Shown: positions 17,261-25,218 of the stretch, piece by piece | Layout: each line of letters starts with the position of its first letter | Position numbering within the stretch: position 1 is the first letter of the stretch | Origin: Bryobacteraceae bacterium CoA2 C42 | Lineage (GTDB): Bacteria; Acidobacteriota; Terriglobia; Bryobacterales; Bryobacteraceae | Direction: 5' to 3' | Assembly: GCA_019931245.1 (NCBI GenBank) | Contig: JAINDL010000055.1 | Coordinates: forward strand, 1 to 34,189 | DNA: 34,189 nucleotides | Notes under the pieces: generated by a model | Told to the model about the DNA's origin: nothing | The model's database searches: none | What the model saw: only the letters and a program-made list of their open reading frames with translations | Position numbers and translations under genes: made by a program

Positions 17261-17428
17261 ATGCCGAAGCGTACATTTCAGCCCAACAATCGCAAGCGTG
17301 CCAAGGTGCACGGCTTTCGCGAGCGCATGAAAACCAAGAATGGCCGTGCCGTGCTGGCCCGCCGCCGCGCGCGGGGCCGTTGGAAGCTCACCGTCAGTGA
17401 CGAGCCCGCCGTCCGCGCCGCCAAATAA
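17261..17428 (+). CDS. rpmH: 50S ribosomal protein L34
   Basis: A 55-residue, highly basic protein starting [19 protein letters not shown], with the [22 protein letters not shown] core that defines L34 of the large ribosomal subunit. The tail ([15 protein letters not shown]) is slightly longer than the 44-50 residues usual in other phyla. It heads the conserved rpmH-rnpA-yidD-yidC-khpB-mnmE order. Its 3' end probably overlaps the start of rnpA. No dnaA or DnaA-box cluster is visible upstream. Confidence 0.97.
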   Translation: MPKRTFQPNNRKRAKVHGFRERMKTKNGRAVLARRRARGRWKLTVSDEPAVRAAK

Positions 17429-17789
17429 CCGTTCTCTCCCCGCCCACCGCTTGCGGAAGCCCGGCGAGTTTCGCCGGGTTTATGATGAAGGGGTGAGGTA
17501 CCCGAGTACCTATTTCGTGGCTTTTTGCTTGCGGCATCGTAGTGAGGAACCGGATGCGTTGGTCCGCCCGAGCGGACCTCGTTTTGGCATCACGATTCCC
17601 CGCGCCGTTGGCAAGGCGGTGGTGCGCAATAAGATCCGTCGCCGTCTGCGGGAGTTGCTGCGGGCGCGGATTGGCCGGGTAGGCGCGGAGTGCGACATCG
17701 TCCTGAATCCTCGCCGTTCGGTGTACGGGGCGGATTTTGCCGTGGTGGCCCGGGAACTGGACAAGGTGCTGGCCCGATGCAGCGCGTAG
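17397..17789 (+). CDS. rnpA: Ribonuclease P protein component
   Basis: The protein subunit of RNase P, which assists the catalytic RNA in maturing tRNA 5' ends. The core is clear: [46 protein letters not shown] (the RNR motif region) and [10 protein letters not shown]. The conserved N-terminus begins around LPAHRL (about 17436), yet no ATG, GTG or TTG occurs between the rpmH stop and that point. The nearest usable start is the GTG at 17397 inside rpmH, preceded by GGAAG about 10 bases upstream, giving 130 residues. The ATG at 17340, deeper in rpmH, would give 149. A TTG at 17451 would cut off conserved residues. Overlap with rpmH therefore looks real, but the exact start is uncertain. Confidence 0.92.
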   Translation: MTSPPSAPPNNRSLPAHRLRKPGEFRRVYDEGVRYPSTYFVAFCLRHRSEEPDALVRPSGPRFGITIPRAVGKAVVRNKIRRRLRELLRARIGRVGAECDIVLNPRRSVYGADFAVVARELDKVLARCSA

Positions 17790-18019
17790 TGAACCGGCTG
17801 ACGCCGGCCGGGGTGTGCGTGGCCGCCCTGCGTGTGTACAAGCTGGGGATCTCGCCCTGGCTCCCTTCGGCTTGCCGATTTCATCCTACCTGCTCCGTCT
17901 ACATGATGGAGGCGATTACCCGGTTTGGCGCCGCGCGCGGCGTTTGGCTGGGTTTGCGGCGTTTGGGCCGCTGCCATCCGTTCTGCCCCGGCGGAGTTGA
18001 TCCCGTTCCGAAACAATAA
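17777..18019 (+). CDS. yidD: Membrane protein insertion efficiency factor YidD
   Basis: An 80-residue amphipathic membrane-associated protein with the YidD signature: [22 protein letters not shown], then a short helix with [19 protein letters not shown]. The conserved Cys residues are present. It helps YidC-dependent insertion of inner-membrane proteins. The ATG at 17777 overlaps the rnpA end by 13 bp, and yidC follows after 6 bp, the usual tightly packed arrangement. Confidence 0.95.
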   Translation: MQRVVNRLTPAGVCVAALRVYKLGISPWLPSACRFHPTCSVYMMEAITRFGAARGVWLGLRRLGRCHPFCPGGVDPVPKQ

Positions 18020-18025
18020 ACCGCT

Positions 18026-19735
18026 ATGGCTGACCCGAACCCGAAGAAAGAACTTTCGATGGAGCAGCGGCTGCTGCTGGCCTTCGTGCTGATGGGGGTG
18101 GTAATTTTCGCCTCCCAATACCTGCTGCCCAAGCCGCCAAGTCCGCCGCCGGCGGCGAAGAAGGAGGCCCCCGCGCCGGCCAAGCCGGCGATTCCGGCCG
18201 CGGCCACTCCCGCGTCGAAGCCAGCGGCCGGGGAGCCCCCGGAAGCGAAGGCGCCCGAGGCGGCGGCGGCTACGCGGGAGGAGTTTCCCTTTGTCGATAC
18301 GGACCTGTATCGCATCCAATTCGCCAACCGGGGCGCGGTGGTGCTGAGCTGGGTTCTGAAAGGCTTTAAGGACAACACGGGCAGGCCGCTCGACCTGGTT
18401 TCGCCGGAGAACACGATGCTGATCGGGTTGCGTCCGTTCTCCTACGACCTGAAGGACCAGGCGGCGCCGACCGATCTCAATAAGGCACTGTTCGCCATCG
18501 AGAAGGGCGCCGACGGGCGGTCGATCAGCTTCACCTACTCGGACGGCAAGGTTTCGGCTCGGAAGCGGTTCCGCTTCGAGCCCAAGAGCTATCTGGCGGC
18601 GGTGGAGAGCGATGTGACCGTGAACGGGGCGCCGGTGTCCCATCTGCTCACCTGGCGCGGCGGTTTTGGCGATCAGAGCGTGGACAAGGCCTACGCGGCG
18701 CAGTTTTCGCTACGGCAGGAGCCGAACGAGAACTATCCGACGACGCTCGAGAGCGCGGCCGGCGAGAGCGGCCCGGTGACCAACGCGGGGAACTACCGGT
18801 TTGCCGGACTCCAGGACGCCTACTTCGCGGCGCTGTTTTTGCCCAAGGCCGGGCAGACGATGGAGATCAAGACCTTTACCGACAAGCTGCCCTACCCGGC
18901 CGGCTCGAAGGAGTTTTTGCCGTTTGTGGGGGCCGCGGTGGGCACCGCCGGGCGGAACGAGTTCGGTCTTTTTGTGGGCCCGAAGGACCTGGAATTGCTG
19001 AAGGCGACCGACCCGCGCCTGGAATCGGTGGTGGACTGGGGCTGGTTTGGCTGGATCGCGCGGCCGCTGTTCGCCATGCTGCGCTGGGTGCAGGCTTACA
19101 CGGGCGGCAACTGGGGTTGGGCGATTGTGGCGGTGACGGTACTGATCAACGTGGCGCTGGTGCCGCTCAAGCTCAGCAGCATGAAGAGCATGAAGAAGAT
19201 GGCCCTGCTGCAGCCGCAGATTCAGGCGATCAACGACCGGTACAAAGGCGTGGGCCTGAACGATCCGCGGGCGAACGAGAAGAACACTGAGATCATGGAT
19301 CTCTACAAGAAGAACAACGTGAACCCGGCGGGCGGTTGCGTGCCGCTGCTGCTGCAGTTCCCGTTCTTCATTGGCTTTTATAAAGTGCTGTCGGTGGCGA
19401 CCGAACTGCGGGGCGCCGAGTGGCTGTGGGTAACGGATCTGTCGCGGCCGGAGACGATTGCGCTGCGGATTTTGCCGTTGTTGATGCTGGGCTCGCAAAT
19501 CTATCTGCAGAAGATGACGCCTTCGACCGGGGGCGACCCGGCGCAGCAGCGGATGATGATGTTCATGATGCCGGTGATGATGGCGTTTCTGTTCTGGAAT
19601 GCGTCGAGCGGGCTGGTGTTATACTGGCTTACCGGAAACGTGGTCGGAATCGTGCAGCAGCTGTTTTTCAATCAACTGACCCCGTCGACGGGAGTGACGG
19701 CGGCGCCGGCCGCCCCGAAAAAGAAGGGTAAGTAG
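18026..19735 (+). CDS. yidC: Membrane protein insertase YidC
   Basis: A 569-residue insertase of the YidC/Oxa1/Alb3 family that integrates proteins into the inner membrane, alone or with Sec. In order: a first TM helix (about residues 13-33), a Pro/Ala/Lys-rich linker, a periplasmic beta-sandwich domain (about 85-330), then the conserved core beginning near WGWFGWIARPLFAMLRWVQ with the helices of the insertase, including NPAGGCVPLLLQFPFFIGFYKVL and PVMMAFLFWNASSGLVLYWLTGN. The long periplasmic domain is of the Gram-negative type. The C-terminus is basic (APKKKGK), as expected for ribosome contact. Confidence 0.97.
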   Translation: MADPNPKKELSMEQRLLLAFVLMGVVIFASQYLLPKPPSPPPAAKKEAPAPAKPAIPAAATPASKPAAGEPPEAKAPEAAAATREEFPFVDTDLYRIQFANRGAVVLSWVLKGFKDNTGRPLDLVSPENTMLIGLRPFSYDLKDQAAPTDLNKALFAIEKGADGRSISFTYSDGKVSARKRFRFEPKSYLAAVESDVTVNGAPVSHLLTWRGGFGDQSVDKAYAAQFSLRQEPNENYPTTLESAAGESGPVTNAGNYRFAGLQDAYFAALFLPKAGQTMEIKTFTDKLPYPAGSKEFLPFVGAAVGTAGRNEFGLFVGPKDLELLKATDPRLESVVDWGWFGWIARPLFAMLRWVQAYTGGNWGWAIVAVTVLINVALVPLKLSSMKSMKKMALLQPQIQAINDRYKGVGLNDPRANEKNTEIMDLYKKNNVNPAGGCVPLLLQFPFFIGFYKVLSVATELRGAEWLWVTDLSRPETIALRILPLLMLGSQIYLQKMTPSTGGDPAQQRMMMFMMPVMMAFLFWNASSGLVLYWLTGNVVGIVQQLFFNQLTPSTGVTAAPAAPKKKGK

Positions 19736-19744
19736 CCTACGCCG

Positions 19745-20389
19745 ATGAGTGACGCAAACAAGTACACGGTAGAGACGTACGGACCGCGCATTGAGCAGTT
19801 CCTGGGCGATCTGGTGGCGAAGGCGGGCTTGGAACTCGGCTTCACCGTAACGCGCGGCGTGAGTCTGCACCCGGAGATCGAGAACCCGGATCTGATGGTG
19901 AAGTTCAGCGGCCGGGATGTGGACATGCTGCTCGAGAACCGGGCAGAGCTGATGTTGGCGCTTGAGCACCTGACGCTGGAGTTGCTGCGGGTGCCCTCCG
20001 ATGAGCATTCGCTGATCTGTTTCGACGCCAACGACTACCGGGTGCTGCGGATGGAAGAGCTGCGGCTGAGCGCGCTGGCGGCGGCCGAGCGGGTGAAGAA
20101 GACGAGCGAGCCGTTCCGATTTTCGCCGATGACTTCGCGCGAGCGGCGCATTGTGCACATGGCGCTGCGGGGCGAGACGACGCTGACGAGTGAGAGTTTC
20201 GGGACGGGTCCGAGCCGGCAGGTGGTGATCTATCCGGCCGGCCAGCCGAAGCCGAACATTCCGCTGCTACCCGCGCCGCCGCCGCGGCGGTCGTTTGGCG
20301 CCCCGCCAACCGAGCGGAGCCGCGAGGAGCGGGGCGACCGGCGAGACCGGGGACCGAGGCGGGGTCCGCGTCCGCGCCGGGACGAGTAG
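19745..20389 (+). CDS. khpB: KhpB/Jag-like R3H RNA-binding protein
   Basis: A 214-residue protein in the usual khpB/jag place between yidC and mnmE. A KH-like segment spans about residues 15-85, and an R3H domain (about 120-160) contains the defining RRIVH and a [15 protein letters not shown] block. It ends in an Arg/Gly/Pro-rich tail likely to bind RNA. Two oddities: there is no Jag_N domain, and the KH loop that is normally GRRG reads LLENRAEL, so the classic GxxG is absent. RNA binding may rest on the R3H domain and tail. Partners such as KhpA are not in the window. Confidence 0.88.
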   Translation: MSDANKYTVETYGPRIEQFLGDLVAKAGLELGFTVTRGVSLHPEIENPDLMVKFSGRDVDMLLENRAELMLALEHLTLELLRVPSDEHSLICFDANDYRVLRMEELRLSALAAAERVKKTSEPFRFSPMTSRERRIVHMALRGETTLTSESFGTGPSRQVVIYPAGQPKPNIPLLPAPPPRRSFGAPPTERSREERGDRRDRGPRRGPRPRRDE

Positions 20390-20399
20390 CGGGACGGCG

Positions 20400-21707
20400 G
20401 TGGAGACGATTGTTGCCGTAGCGACGCCTCCGGGGCGAGGCGGCATCGGGGTGGTGCGTCTATCGGGCGCCGACGCCCGGGCGGTGGCGGAGCGGGTATT
20501 GGGGGCGGCGCTGGGGCCGCCGCGGGTGGCGACGCTGCGCAAGCTGGTGGACCCGGTTCTGGTGACCTATTTCGCCGCGCCGCACTCGTATACGGGCGAG
20601 GAGGTGGTGGAGATCTCCTGCCACGGAGCGCCGGTGATTTTGAGCCATACGGTGGGGCAGTGTGTCGTGGCGGGGGCGCGGCTGGCGCGGCCAGGCGAAT
20701 TTACGCTGCGGGCGATGCTGCATGGCCGGCTCGATCTGCCGCAGGCCGAGGCGGTGCGGGATCTGATCCACGCCGAAACGCTTTACCAGGCGCGGGTGGC
20801 GGCGCGGCAGGTGGAGGGGTCGGTAGCGCGGGTGGTGCGGCCGGTGAAGGAGCAGTTGCTCGAACTGATTGCGCTGCTCGAGGCGGGGATCGACTTTGCC
20901 GAGGACGATGTGAGCGTGGCGCCGGCCGGGGAGATCCTGCGGCGTCTGGCGCCGATTGCGGCCGAAACGGAGCGTCTGGCGCGGAGCTTCGCCTACGGGC
21001 GGCTGGTGCAGAGCGGGGTGACGCTGGCGATTGTGGGGCGGCCGAACGTGGGCAAGAGTTCGCTGTTCAACCGGCTGCTCGAACAGGACCGGGCGATTGT
21101 GACCGAGATTCCGGGTACGACGCGGGATCTGGTGGCGGAGACGGCGAGTCTGGGCGGGCTGCCGGTGCGGTTTGTCGATACGGCGGGAATCCGGGAGGGG
21201 CAGGACCGCGTGGAGACGCTGGGGATTGAGCGGAGCCTGCAGGCGATGGCGGATGCGGACCTGACGATGGTGGTGCTGGACGGCAGCGTGGCGGTGAGCG
21301 CGGAGGATGAGCAGATTCTCGAGCGGGCGGAGCGGCAGGGGCGGTATCTGGTGGTTCACAACAAGGCCGATCTACCGGCGGGCGCGGAGCGGGAGGGGCT
21401 GCGGGTATCAGCGCGGACGGGGGAGGGGGTAGAGGCGCTGCGGGAGGCGATTCTGGCGGCGGTAGGGCATGGCACGGCAGAGGATCTGGAACTGCCGTTC
21501 GTCACCTCACTGCGGCAGGCCGAGCTGTTTCGGGCCACCGCGGAGGCGCTCGGAAGAGCGCGGGAGGCGACCGCGTTAGCCATTCCACACGAGATGCTGC
21601 TGCTCGACCTCTACGAAGCACTGCTCGGGCTGGACGCCATTACCGGGGCAACCACGGCGGATGACATCCTTAACCGGATCTTTTCCACCTTCTGTATCGG
21701 GAAGTGA
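20400..21707 (+). CDS. mnmE: tRNA modification GTPase MnmE
   Basis: A 435-residue MnmE, which with MnmG installs the (carboxymethyl)aminomethyl group on wobble U34 of certain tRNAs. The N-terminal folate-binding domain starts [22 protein letters not shown]. The G domain has GRPNVGKSS (G1), IPGTTRD (G2), DTAG (G3) and NKAD (G4), and the C-terminus is the catalytic FCIGK. The start is the GTG at 20400, which places the family N-terminus correctly and lies 10 bp after khpB; the open frame extends upstream without conserved sequence. mnmG is not adjacent. Confidence 0.96.
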   Translation: METIVAVATPPGRGGIGVVRLSGADARAVAERVLGAALGPPRVATLRKLVDPVLVTYFAAPHSYTGEEVVEISCHGAPVILSHTVGQCVVAGARLARPGEFTLRAMLHGRLDLPQAEAVRDLIHAETLYQARVAARQVEGSVARVVRPVKEQLLELIALLEAGIDFAEDDVSVAPAGEILRRLAPIAAETERLARSFAYGRLVQSGVTLAIVGRPNVGKSSLFNRLLEQDRAIVTEIPGTTRDLVAETASLGGLPVRFVDTAGIREGQDRVETLGIERSLQAMADADLTMVVLDGSVAVSAEDEQILERAERQGRYLVVHNKADLPAGAEREGLRVSARTGEGVEALREAILAAVGHGTAEDLELPFVTSLRQAELFRATAEALGRAREATALAIPHEMLLLDLYEALLGLDAITGATTADDILNRIFSTFCIGK

Positions 21708-21708
21708 G

Positions 21709-21951
21709 CTATTCGCCCGCGGCGGCGACGGCGGGAGCAGCTTTCTTGCGCGCGGCGCGTTTCTTTTCCGGGGGAGGGGTCCGGTTCGATTTGGTGAGGT
21801 TCGGCAGGACGATGGAGAGGACGAACTTCTTTTCCCCACTATCGTCAAACTTGATCGTGATGTGCTCTTCGGTGCATAGGACCACGCTGCCGAGGCCGAA
21901 TTTGGGATGTTCTACTTGAGCGCCAGTGGCGAGTGCGGGTTTTGCGGCCAT
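21709..21951 (-). CDS. Small stand-alone UvrD-C-terminal Tudor-like protein
   Basis: This 80-residue protein is convergent with mnmE. Residues 10-50 (VEHPKFGLGSVV...ITIKFDDSGEKKFVL) match the small Tudor/SH3-like module found at the C-terminus of UvrD/PcrA helicases, where it binds RNA polymerase. Here it stands alone and is followed by a Lys/Arg/Ala/Pro tail (PPPEKKRAARKKAAPA) typical of nucleic-acid contact. A small DNA- or RNA-polymerase-associated accessory protein is plausible but unproven. It is divergent from the subtilase gene across a 74-bp gap. Confidence 0.7.
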   Translation of the reverse strand: MAAKPALATGAQVEHPKFGLGSVVLCTEEHITIKFDDSGEKKFVLSIVLPNLTKSNRTPPPEKKRAARKKAAPAVAAAGE

Positions 21952-22025
21952 ATCGATGAACTCCTAAACGCTATGATAACACGGGGTTTTGAAACGAATG
22001 GAACGTGGGGAGCGTCGAGGATGCT

Positions 22026-25000
22026 ATGAGATTGCTGATGCTATTGGCCGCCGGCGCCGCCGCTTTTGCCGGGGAGCGCTATGCGGTGGTGCTCGAAGAG
22101 TCTCCGCTGGCGGTCGTCCGGACGGGGCGGACGCGAGTACTGGAGGCGCAGAACGGCGTCCGGCGGAACTTCAGCCGGGTGCGCGTGCGGGAGATCGGGA
22201 CGACGGAGACGCTCGTGAACGCGATGTTCGTGGAGGCGACCGAAGAGCAGGCCGATGCGCTGCGTCAGCTGCCCGGGGTGAAGTACGTCCAGCGCCTGCG
22301 CCGTTATAAGCGGCTGGACCAGCCGGCGGCGAACCTGCTGCGGGTGCCGGCGGCCTGGAGCGCCGCCGGGGGCGAGAGCAGCGCGGGGGCCGGGGTAAAG
22401 ATCGGGATCATCGACTCGGGGATCGACCAGACGCATCCGGCGCTGCAGGATCCCGGACTGACGATGCCGCCGGGCTATCCCCGCTGCGCGGGTGCCGCCT
22501 GTAACTTCACGAGCCCCAAGGTAATTGCGGCGCGGAGCTTTATCGAGTTGCTGGTGTACAGCTTTCCGGACGATACCCGCCCGGACGATGTAACGCCGCG
22601 GGACCGGGTGGGCCACGGCACGGCGGCGGCGATGCTGGCGGCGGGGCGGCCGATCGAGGGACCAGGCGGGGGAGTGACCGGGGTGGCGCCGAAGGCATAC
22701 CTGGGCAATTACAAGGTGTTTGGTTCGCCCGGTATCAATGACTACACCGATGATTTCGCGGTTCTCCGGGCGATGGAGGCGGCGCTGGCCGACGGGATGG
22801 ATATTGTTTCGCTGTCGCTCGGGCAGGCGGCAGTGTGGAGCCCGAACGACCGGGGAACGATTTGCGGCAAGCAGGGACAGGCGGCGTGCGACCTGCAGGT
22901 AGAGGCGGCAGAGAACGCAACGCGGGCCGGGATGACCGTGGTGGCGAGCGCGGGCAACGACGGGGACATTGGCGCGCAGGTGCCGGCGCGGAACTCGATC
23001 GCTTCGCCGGGCAGCGCGCCTTCGGCGATAACGGTGGGCGCGACGACGAACAGCCGGATTCTGGTGCAGACAGTGCGGGTGGATAACGGGCCGGCGAACC
23101 TGCGGCAGATTGACGCGCGGCTGGGCAACGGGGCGCAGGGGCTGGGGCGGGATCCGGCGCCGGTGACGGATGTCGCGACGCTCGATACGAACGGGCAGGG
23201 ATGCGGTGCGCTGGGCACCGGGGCCTTAACCAACAGCGTGGCGCTGGTGGTCCGGGGCGGGTGTTCCTTTCTGCAGAAGCTGACCAACGCGCAGCGGGCG
23301 GGCGCGGTGGGGGTGATTGTCTATCAGGCGAGCAGTGACGCGGTGTTTGTCGCCACGGGACTGGAGGGTACGACGATTCCGCTGGCGATGATCGGTAACC
23401 GGGACGGGCTGCGGCTGAAGGAGTTTGTCGCGGCCAACCGGGGAGCGCGGGTTAGTTACGATGCCGCGCTGCGGGCCGTGCCGGCCGCGGCGGACGAGAT
23501 GGCGGTCTTCAGTTCGCAGGGCCCTTCGATTGGCGATGCGCTGGTGAAGCCGGAGATTGTGGCGGTAGGGACCGATGTGTACGCGGCGACGCAGAACTAC
23601 GATCCGAACGGGGATATGTTCGATGTCTCACGGTACCGGAGCGTGGAGGGGACGAGTTTTTCGGCACCCATGGTCGCCGGGGCGGTGGCCCTCGTCAGGC
23701 AGCGGAATCCGGGGCTGGCGCCGGCGGGTTTGAAGTCGGCGGTGGTGAACACGGCGGATCCGCGGCTGACGGATTTTGACTACCAGGGGCGGGCAATGGA
23801 GGCGCGCGCGACGGCGATGGGGGCGGGCAAACTGGACGCGGCGAACGCGCTGCGGAGCACGGTCCTGGCGGTTCCGGCGACGGTCTCGTTCGGACAGGTG
23901 CTGGCGGCCTCGCCTTTCCCGGTGACGCGGACGCTGCGGCTGCGGAATCAGGCCACGGCGGCGGCGAATCTGCGGCTGACGGTGGCGCCGCGGGATACGG
24001 ATGCCAATGCGCGGGTGACGGTGAGCGCGACGGCGGTGACGGTGGGCGCGGGGCAGGAGGCGACGTTGACGCTGCGTTTGGAAGGCACGCGTCCGCGGGC
24101 GGGCTTGTATGAGGGGGTGATTCGCGTCGAGGGGGGAGAAGTGCCGCTCCGGATTCCCTATTTGTACGTGGTGAGCGATAACGTGGCGTTCAATGCCTTT
24201 GCCCTGGAGGGCGACGGCTTCACCCGGGCGCCGGGACGGCAGCACCGGCTGACGGCGAAGTTTGTGGACCAGTTCGGGGCGCCGGTGGCGAATCTGCGGG
24301 TGCGTTTCCGCGCCGAGACCGGGGGCACGATTACGCAGGCGACCGAGACGACGGATGAGTTGGGGATTGCCGAGGCGCGGGTGACGGTGGGTGCGGCGCT
24401 GGGGGACCAGCGCTTCTTGGTAGAGCCGCTGGCCGGGGGCGACCCGCAGGTATTCTTCGCCGGGAGAGTGGTGCAGGAGCCGGCGCTGCGGACCGATGGG
24501 GTTGTGAACGCGGCGAGCGGGGAGTTGGGGCGCGGCCTGGCGCCGGGGTCCTACGTCTCGCTGTTCGGGGCTTCGTTCACCGACCAGACGCGGGTATTTG
24601 GGACGAACTATCTGCCGCTGTCGCTGGCGGGGGTGAGCGTGGGGTTTGACGTGCCGGGACAGACGAACCGGAGCTTTCCGGGGGTGATCTCGTTTGTGAG
24701 TCCCGGGCAGATTAACGTGCAGGTGCCGTGGGAGTTGGCGGGCCAATCGCAGGTACAGTTGAAGGTCAGCAACGGGGATTATTCGAGTGCGCGATTGACG
24801 GTGCCGCTGAACGAAGTGTCGCCGGCGTTTTTTGAGTATACGGACGCCGGAAGCGGACGGCAGCTGATTGCGGCCTTGAACCAGGGGTTTCAGTTGGTAA
24901 CGGGTGCGGCGCCGGCGGCCCGGGGCGAGGTGGTGCAGATGTACGCCAACGGCTTGGGGCCGGTGGACAATCAGCCGGCGACGGGGGAGGCGGCGCCGTC

Positions 25001-25208
25001 CTCGCCGCTGGCGAGTTGCCGGATTGCGCCGCAGGTGACGATTGGGGGGCGGAACGCGACGGTGCTGTTTGCCGGTCTGGCGCCGGGATTTGTGGGGTTG
25101 TATCAGGTGAACGCGCTGGTCCCCACGGACGCGCCGGCGGGGATTCAGCCGGTTGTGCTTACTATGAATGGAGTAGCCGCGAAGACGGCCTCGCTGCCGG
25201 TTCGCTAG
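22026..25208 (+). CDS. Secreted subtilisin-like (S8) protease with PA, Ig-like and TIGR03437 domains
   Basis: A 1060-residue secreted serine protease. Signal peptide about residues 1-16; an inhibitor-I9-like propeptide (about 18-95); an S8 catalytic domain with D130 (IIDSGID), H197 (GHGTAAA) and S544 (GTSFSAPMVAG). A PA-type insert lies between His and Ser (VVRGGCSFLQKLTNAQRAGAVGVIVYQ). It is followed by a beta-rich stalk, a Big/invasin-like domain (QHRLTAKFVDQFGAPVANLRVRF) and a C-terminal TIGR03437 domain (about 825-1060) with VVNAASG, PGSYVSLFG and VSPGQINVQVPWE. The latter is a Solibacter-type domain of unknown role, possibly surface or extracellular anchoring. The ATG at 22026 has GAGG five bases upstream. 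A paralogue follows 10 bp downstream. Confidence 0.95.
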   Translation: MRLLMLLAAGAAAFAGERYAVVLEESPLAVVRTGRTRVLEAQNGVRRNFSRVRVREIGTTETLVNAMFVEATEEQADALRQLPGVKYVQRLRRYKRLDQPAANLLRVPAAWSAAGGESSAGAGVKIGIIDSGIDQTHPALQDPGLTMPPGYPRCAGAACNFTSPKVIAARSFIELLVYSFPDDTRPDDVTPRDRVGHGTAAAMLAAGRPIEGPGGGVTGVAPKAYLGNYKVFGSPGINDYTDDFAVLRAMEAALADGMDIVSLSLGQAAVWSPNDRGTICGKQGQAACDLQVEAAENATRAGMTVVASAGNDGDIGAQVPARNSIASPGSAPSAITVGATTNSRILVQTVRVDNGPANLRQIDARLGNGAQGLGRDPAPVTDVATLDTNGQGCGALGTGALTNSVALVVRGGCSFLQKLTNAQRAGAVGVIVYQASSDAVFVATGLEGTTIPLAMIGNRDGLRLKEFVAANRGARVSYDAALRAVPAAADEMAVFSSQGPSIGDALVKPEIVAVGTDVYAATQNYDPNGDMFDVSRYRSVEGTSFSAPMVAGAVALVRQRNPGLAPAGLKSAVVNTADPRLTDFDYQGRAMEARATAMGAGKLDAANALRSTVLAVPATVSFGQVLAASPFPVTRTLRLRNQATAAANLRLTVAPRDTDANARVTVSATAVTVGAGQEATLTLRLEGTRPRAGLYEGVIRVEGGEVPLRIPYLYVVSDNVAFNAFALEGDGFTRAPGRQHRLTAKFVDQFGAPVANLRVRFRAETGGTITQATETTDELGIAEARVTVGAALGDQRFLVEPLAGGDPQVFFAGRVVQEPALRTDGVVNAASGELGRGLAPGSYVSLFGASFTDQTRVFGTNYLPLSLAGVSVGFDVPGQTNRSFPGVISFVSPGQINVQVPWELAGQSQVQLKVSNGDYSSARLTVPLNEVSPAFFEYTDAGSGRQLIAALNQGFQLVTGAAPAARGEVVQMYANGLGPVDNQPATGEAAPSSPLASCRIAPQVTIGGRNATVLFAGLAPGFVGLYQVNALVPTDAPAGIQPVVLTMNGVAAKTASLPVR

Positions 25209-25218
25209 AGGAGTAGGG

